DNA of 64,000 nucleotides from Hyphomicrobiales bacterium. Lineage in GTDB: Bacteria > Pseudomonadota > Alphaproteobacteria > Rhizobiales > Rhizobiaceae. Shown in pieces: positions 63,625-64,000 of the stretch; position 1 is the first letter of the stretch; each line of letters begins with the position of its first letter. The notes under the pieces were generated by a model, which saw only the letters and a program-made list of their open reading frames with translations, searched no databases and was not told the DNA's origin. The translations under genes and the position numbers were made by a program. Location: positions 94,197 through 158,196 of the forward strand of contig UCNE01000019.1 of NCBI GenBank assembly GCA_900473685.1, read 5' to 3'.

Positions 63625-64000
63625 ATGCGAAACTACGTTCTGACCGTATCGTGCAAATCCACCCGTGGCATTGTTGCGGCGATTACCGGCTATCTGGCCG
63701 ACGAAGGCTGTTACATCACCGATAGCTCGCAGTTTGACGACATGGAAACCGGCCTGTTCTTCATGCGCCTAACCTTCATCAGCCAGGAAGGGGCGACGCT
63801 CGACAAGCTGAAGGCCGGGTTCGAGGCGGTCAGGACCCGGTTTGGCATGGAGGCCGATATTCTTGATTCCGAACACCGGATGAAGGTGCTTTTGATGGTA
63901 TCGCGCTTTGGCCATTGCCTCAACGACCTGCTCTACCGCTGGAAGATCGGTGCGCTGCCGATCGAGATCGTCGGTGTGGTCTCCAACCATTTCGAATATC
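63625..64000 (+). CDS. purU: Formyltetrahydrofolate deformylase, N-terminal part
   Basis: The window ends after 125 codons. The N-terminal ACT domain (SCKSTRGIVAAITGYLADEG, then SQFDDMETGLFFMRLTF) and the start of the formyl transferase domain (HRMKVLLMVSRFGHCLNDLL) match PurU, which splits 10-formyl-THF into formate and THF. Beside demethylase genes such enzymes regenerate THF from C1 units. The catalytic histidine/asparagine region is beyond the edge. No strong ribosome site is seen; AAAGC lies upstream. Confidence 0.85.
   Translation, partial: MRNYVLTVSCKSTRGIVAAITGYLADEGCYITDSSQFDDMETGLFFMRLTFISQEGATLDKLKAGFEAVRTRFGMEADILDSEHRMKVLLMVSRFGHCLNDLLYRWKIGALPIEIVGVVSNHFEY

Overview
The window looks like an accessory region of a rhizobial alphaproteobacterium (Rhizobium, Ensifer/Sinorhizobium or Agrobacterium type). 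This rests on gene content: an ehuABCD-eutABCDE ectoine cluster, a rhizopine-type mocABCDEF set, many ABC uptake systems each with its own regulator, and GC-rich coding sequence. I saw no replication, transfer, rRNA or tRNA genes, so I cannot say whether it is plasmid or chromosome. All identifications come from reading motifs and family-like sequence by eye; no database search was run.

Layout. 1-1633: start of a leftward LacI-type regulator, then decayed oxidoreductase genes. 2228-6210: a large RTX zinc metalloprotease-like protein and a small YbaY-like secreted protein. 6355-21189: an apparently complete ectoine/5-hydroxyectoine uptake and degradation locus (aminotransferase, aldehyde dehydrogenase and AsnC regulator leftward; EnuR-type MocR regulator, EhuABCD transporter and EutABCDE enzymes rightward). 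21286-25016: an Lrp-type regulator divergent from a cysteine desulfurase-like enzyme, a persulfide dioxygenase-like enzyme and a TauE-type exporter, which read as a sulfur-disposal route. 25114-26308: remnants of an Rrf2 regulator and a glutamate synthase-like gene. 26477-32075: a leftward operon of unknown substrate (polar amino-acid-type ABC transporter, GntR regulator, BtpA/SgcQ protein, ureidoglycolate lyase-like protein, PfkB kinase). 32203-33042: ABC ATPase pseudogene. 33265-35736: ClC channel with CBS domains divergent from a MarR regulator, with a clear palindrome between them. 36805-44613: GH20 hexosaminidase, GNAT and an oligopeptide-type ABC transporter, probably for chitin or other amino-sugar oligosaccharides. 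44650-45546: an APH-fold phosphotransferase.

45683-64000 is the most unusual part. Two parallel oxygenase systems flank one inositol/rhizopine-type ABC transporter. The right-hand set (mocD desaturase-fold oxygenase, mocE Rieske ferredoxin, mocF reductase, with mocA, mocB, mocC and a LacI regulator) matches the rhizopine (3-O-methyl-scyllo-inosamine) catabolism genes. The left-hand set has the same logic but a different oxygenase fold (sterol desaturase/fatty acid hydroxylase family), its own Rieske ferredoxin, reductase, binding protein, TIM-barrel isomerase and LacI regulator, and it ends in glutathione-dependent formaldehyde dehydrogenase. A PanB-like protein and a PurU-like formyl-THF hydrolase follow mocF. 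The whole reads as oxidative O-demethylation of methylated inositol derivatives coupled to disposal of the released one-carbon unit. The left-hand set appears to lack its own permease and ATPase and may share those of the moc set.

Regulatory structure visible directly includes hairpins downstream of four binding-protein genes, a TGANAGAATAC motif repeated three times around the moc LacI gene, TTGTCA-type repeats at enuR and ehuA, and palindromes in front of the ClC, unknown-substrate and mocB operons.
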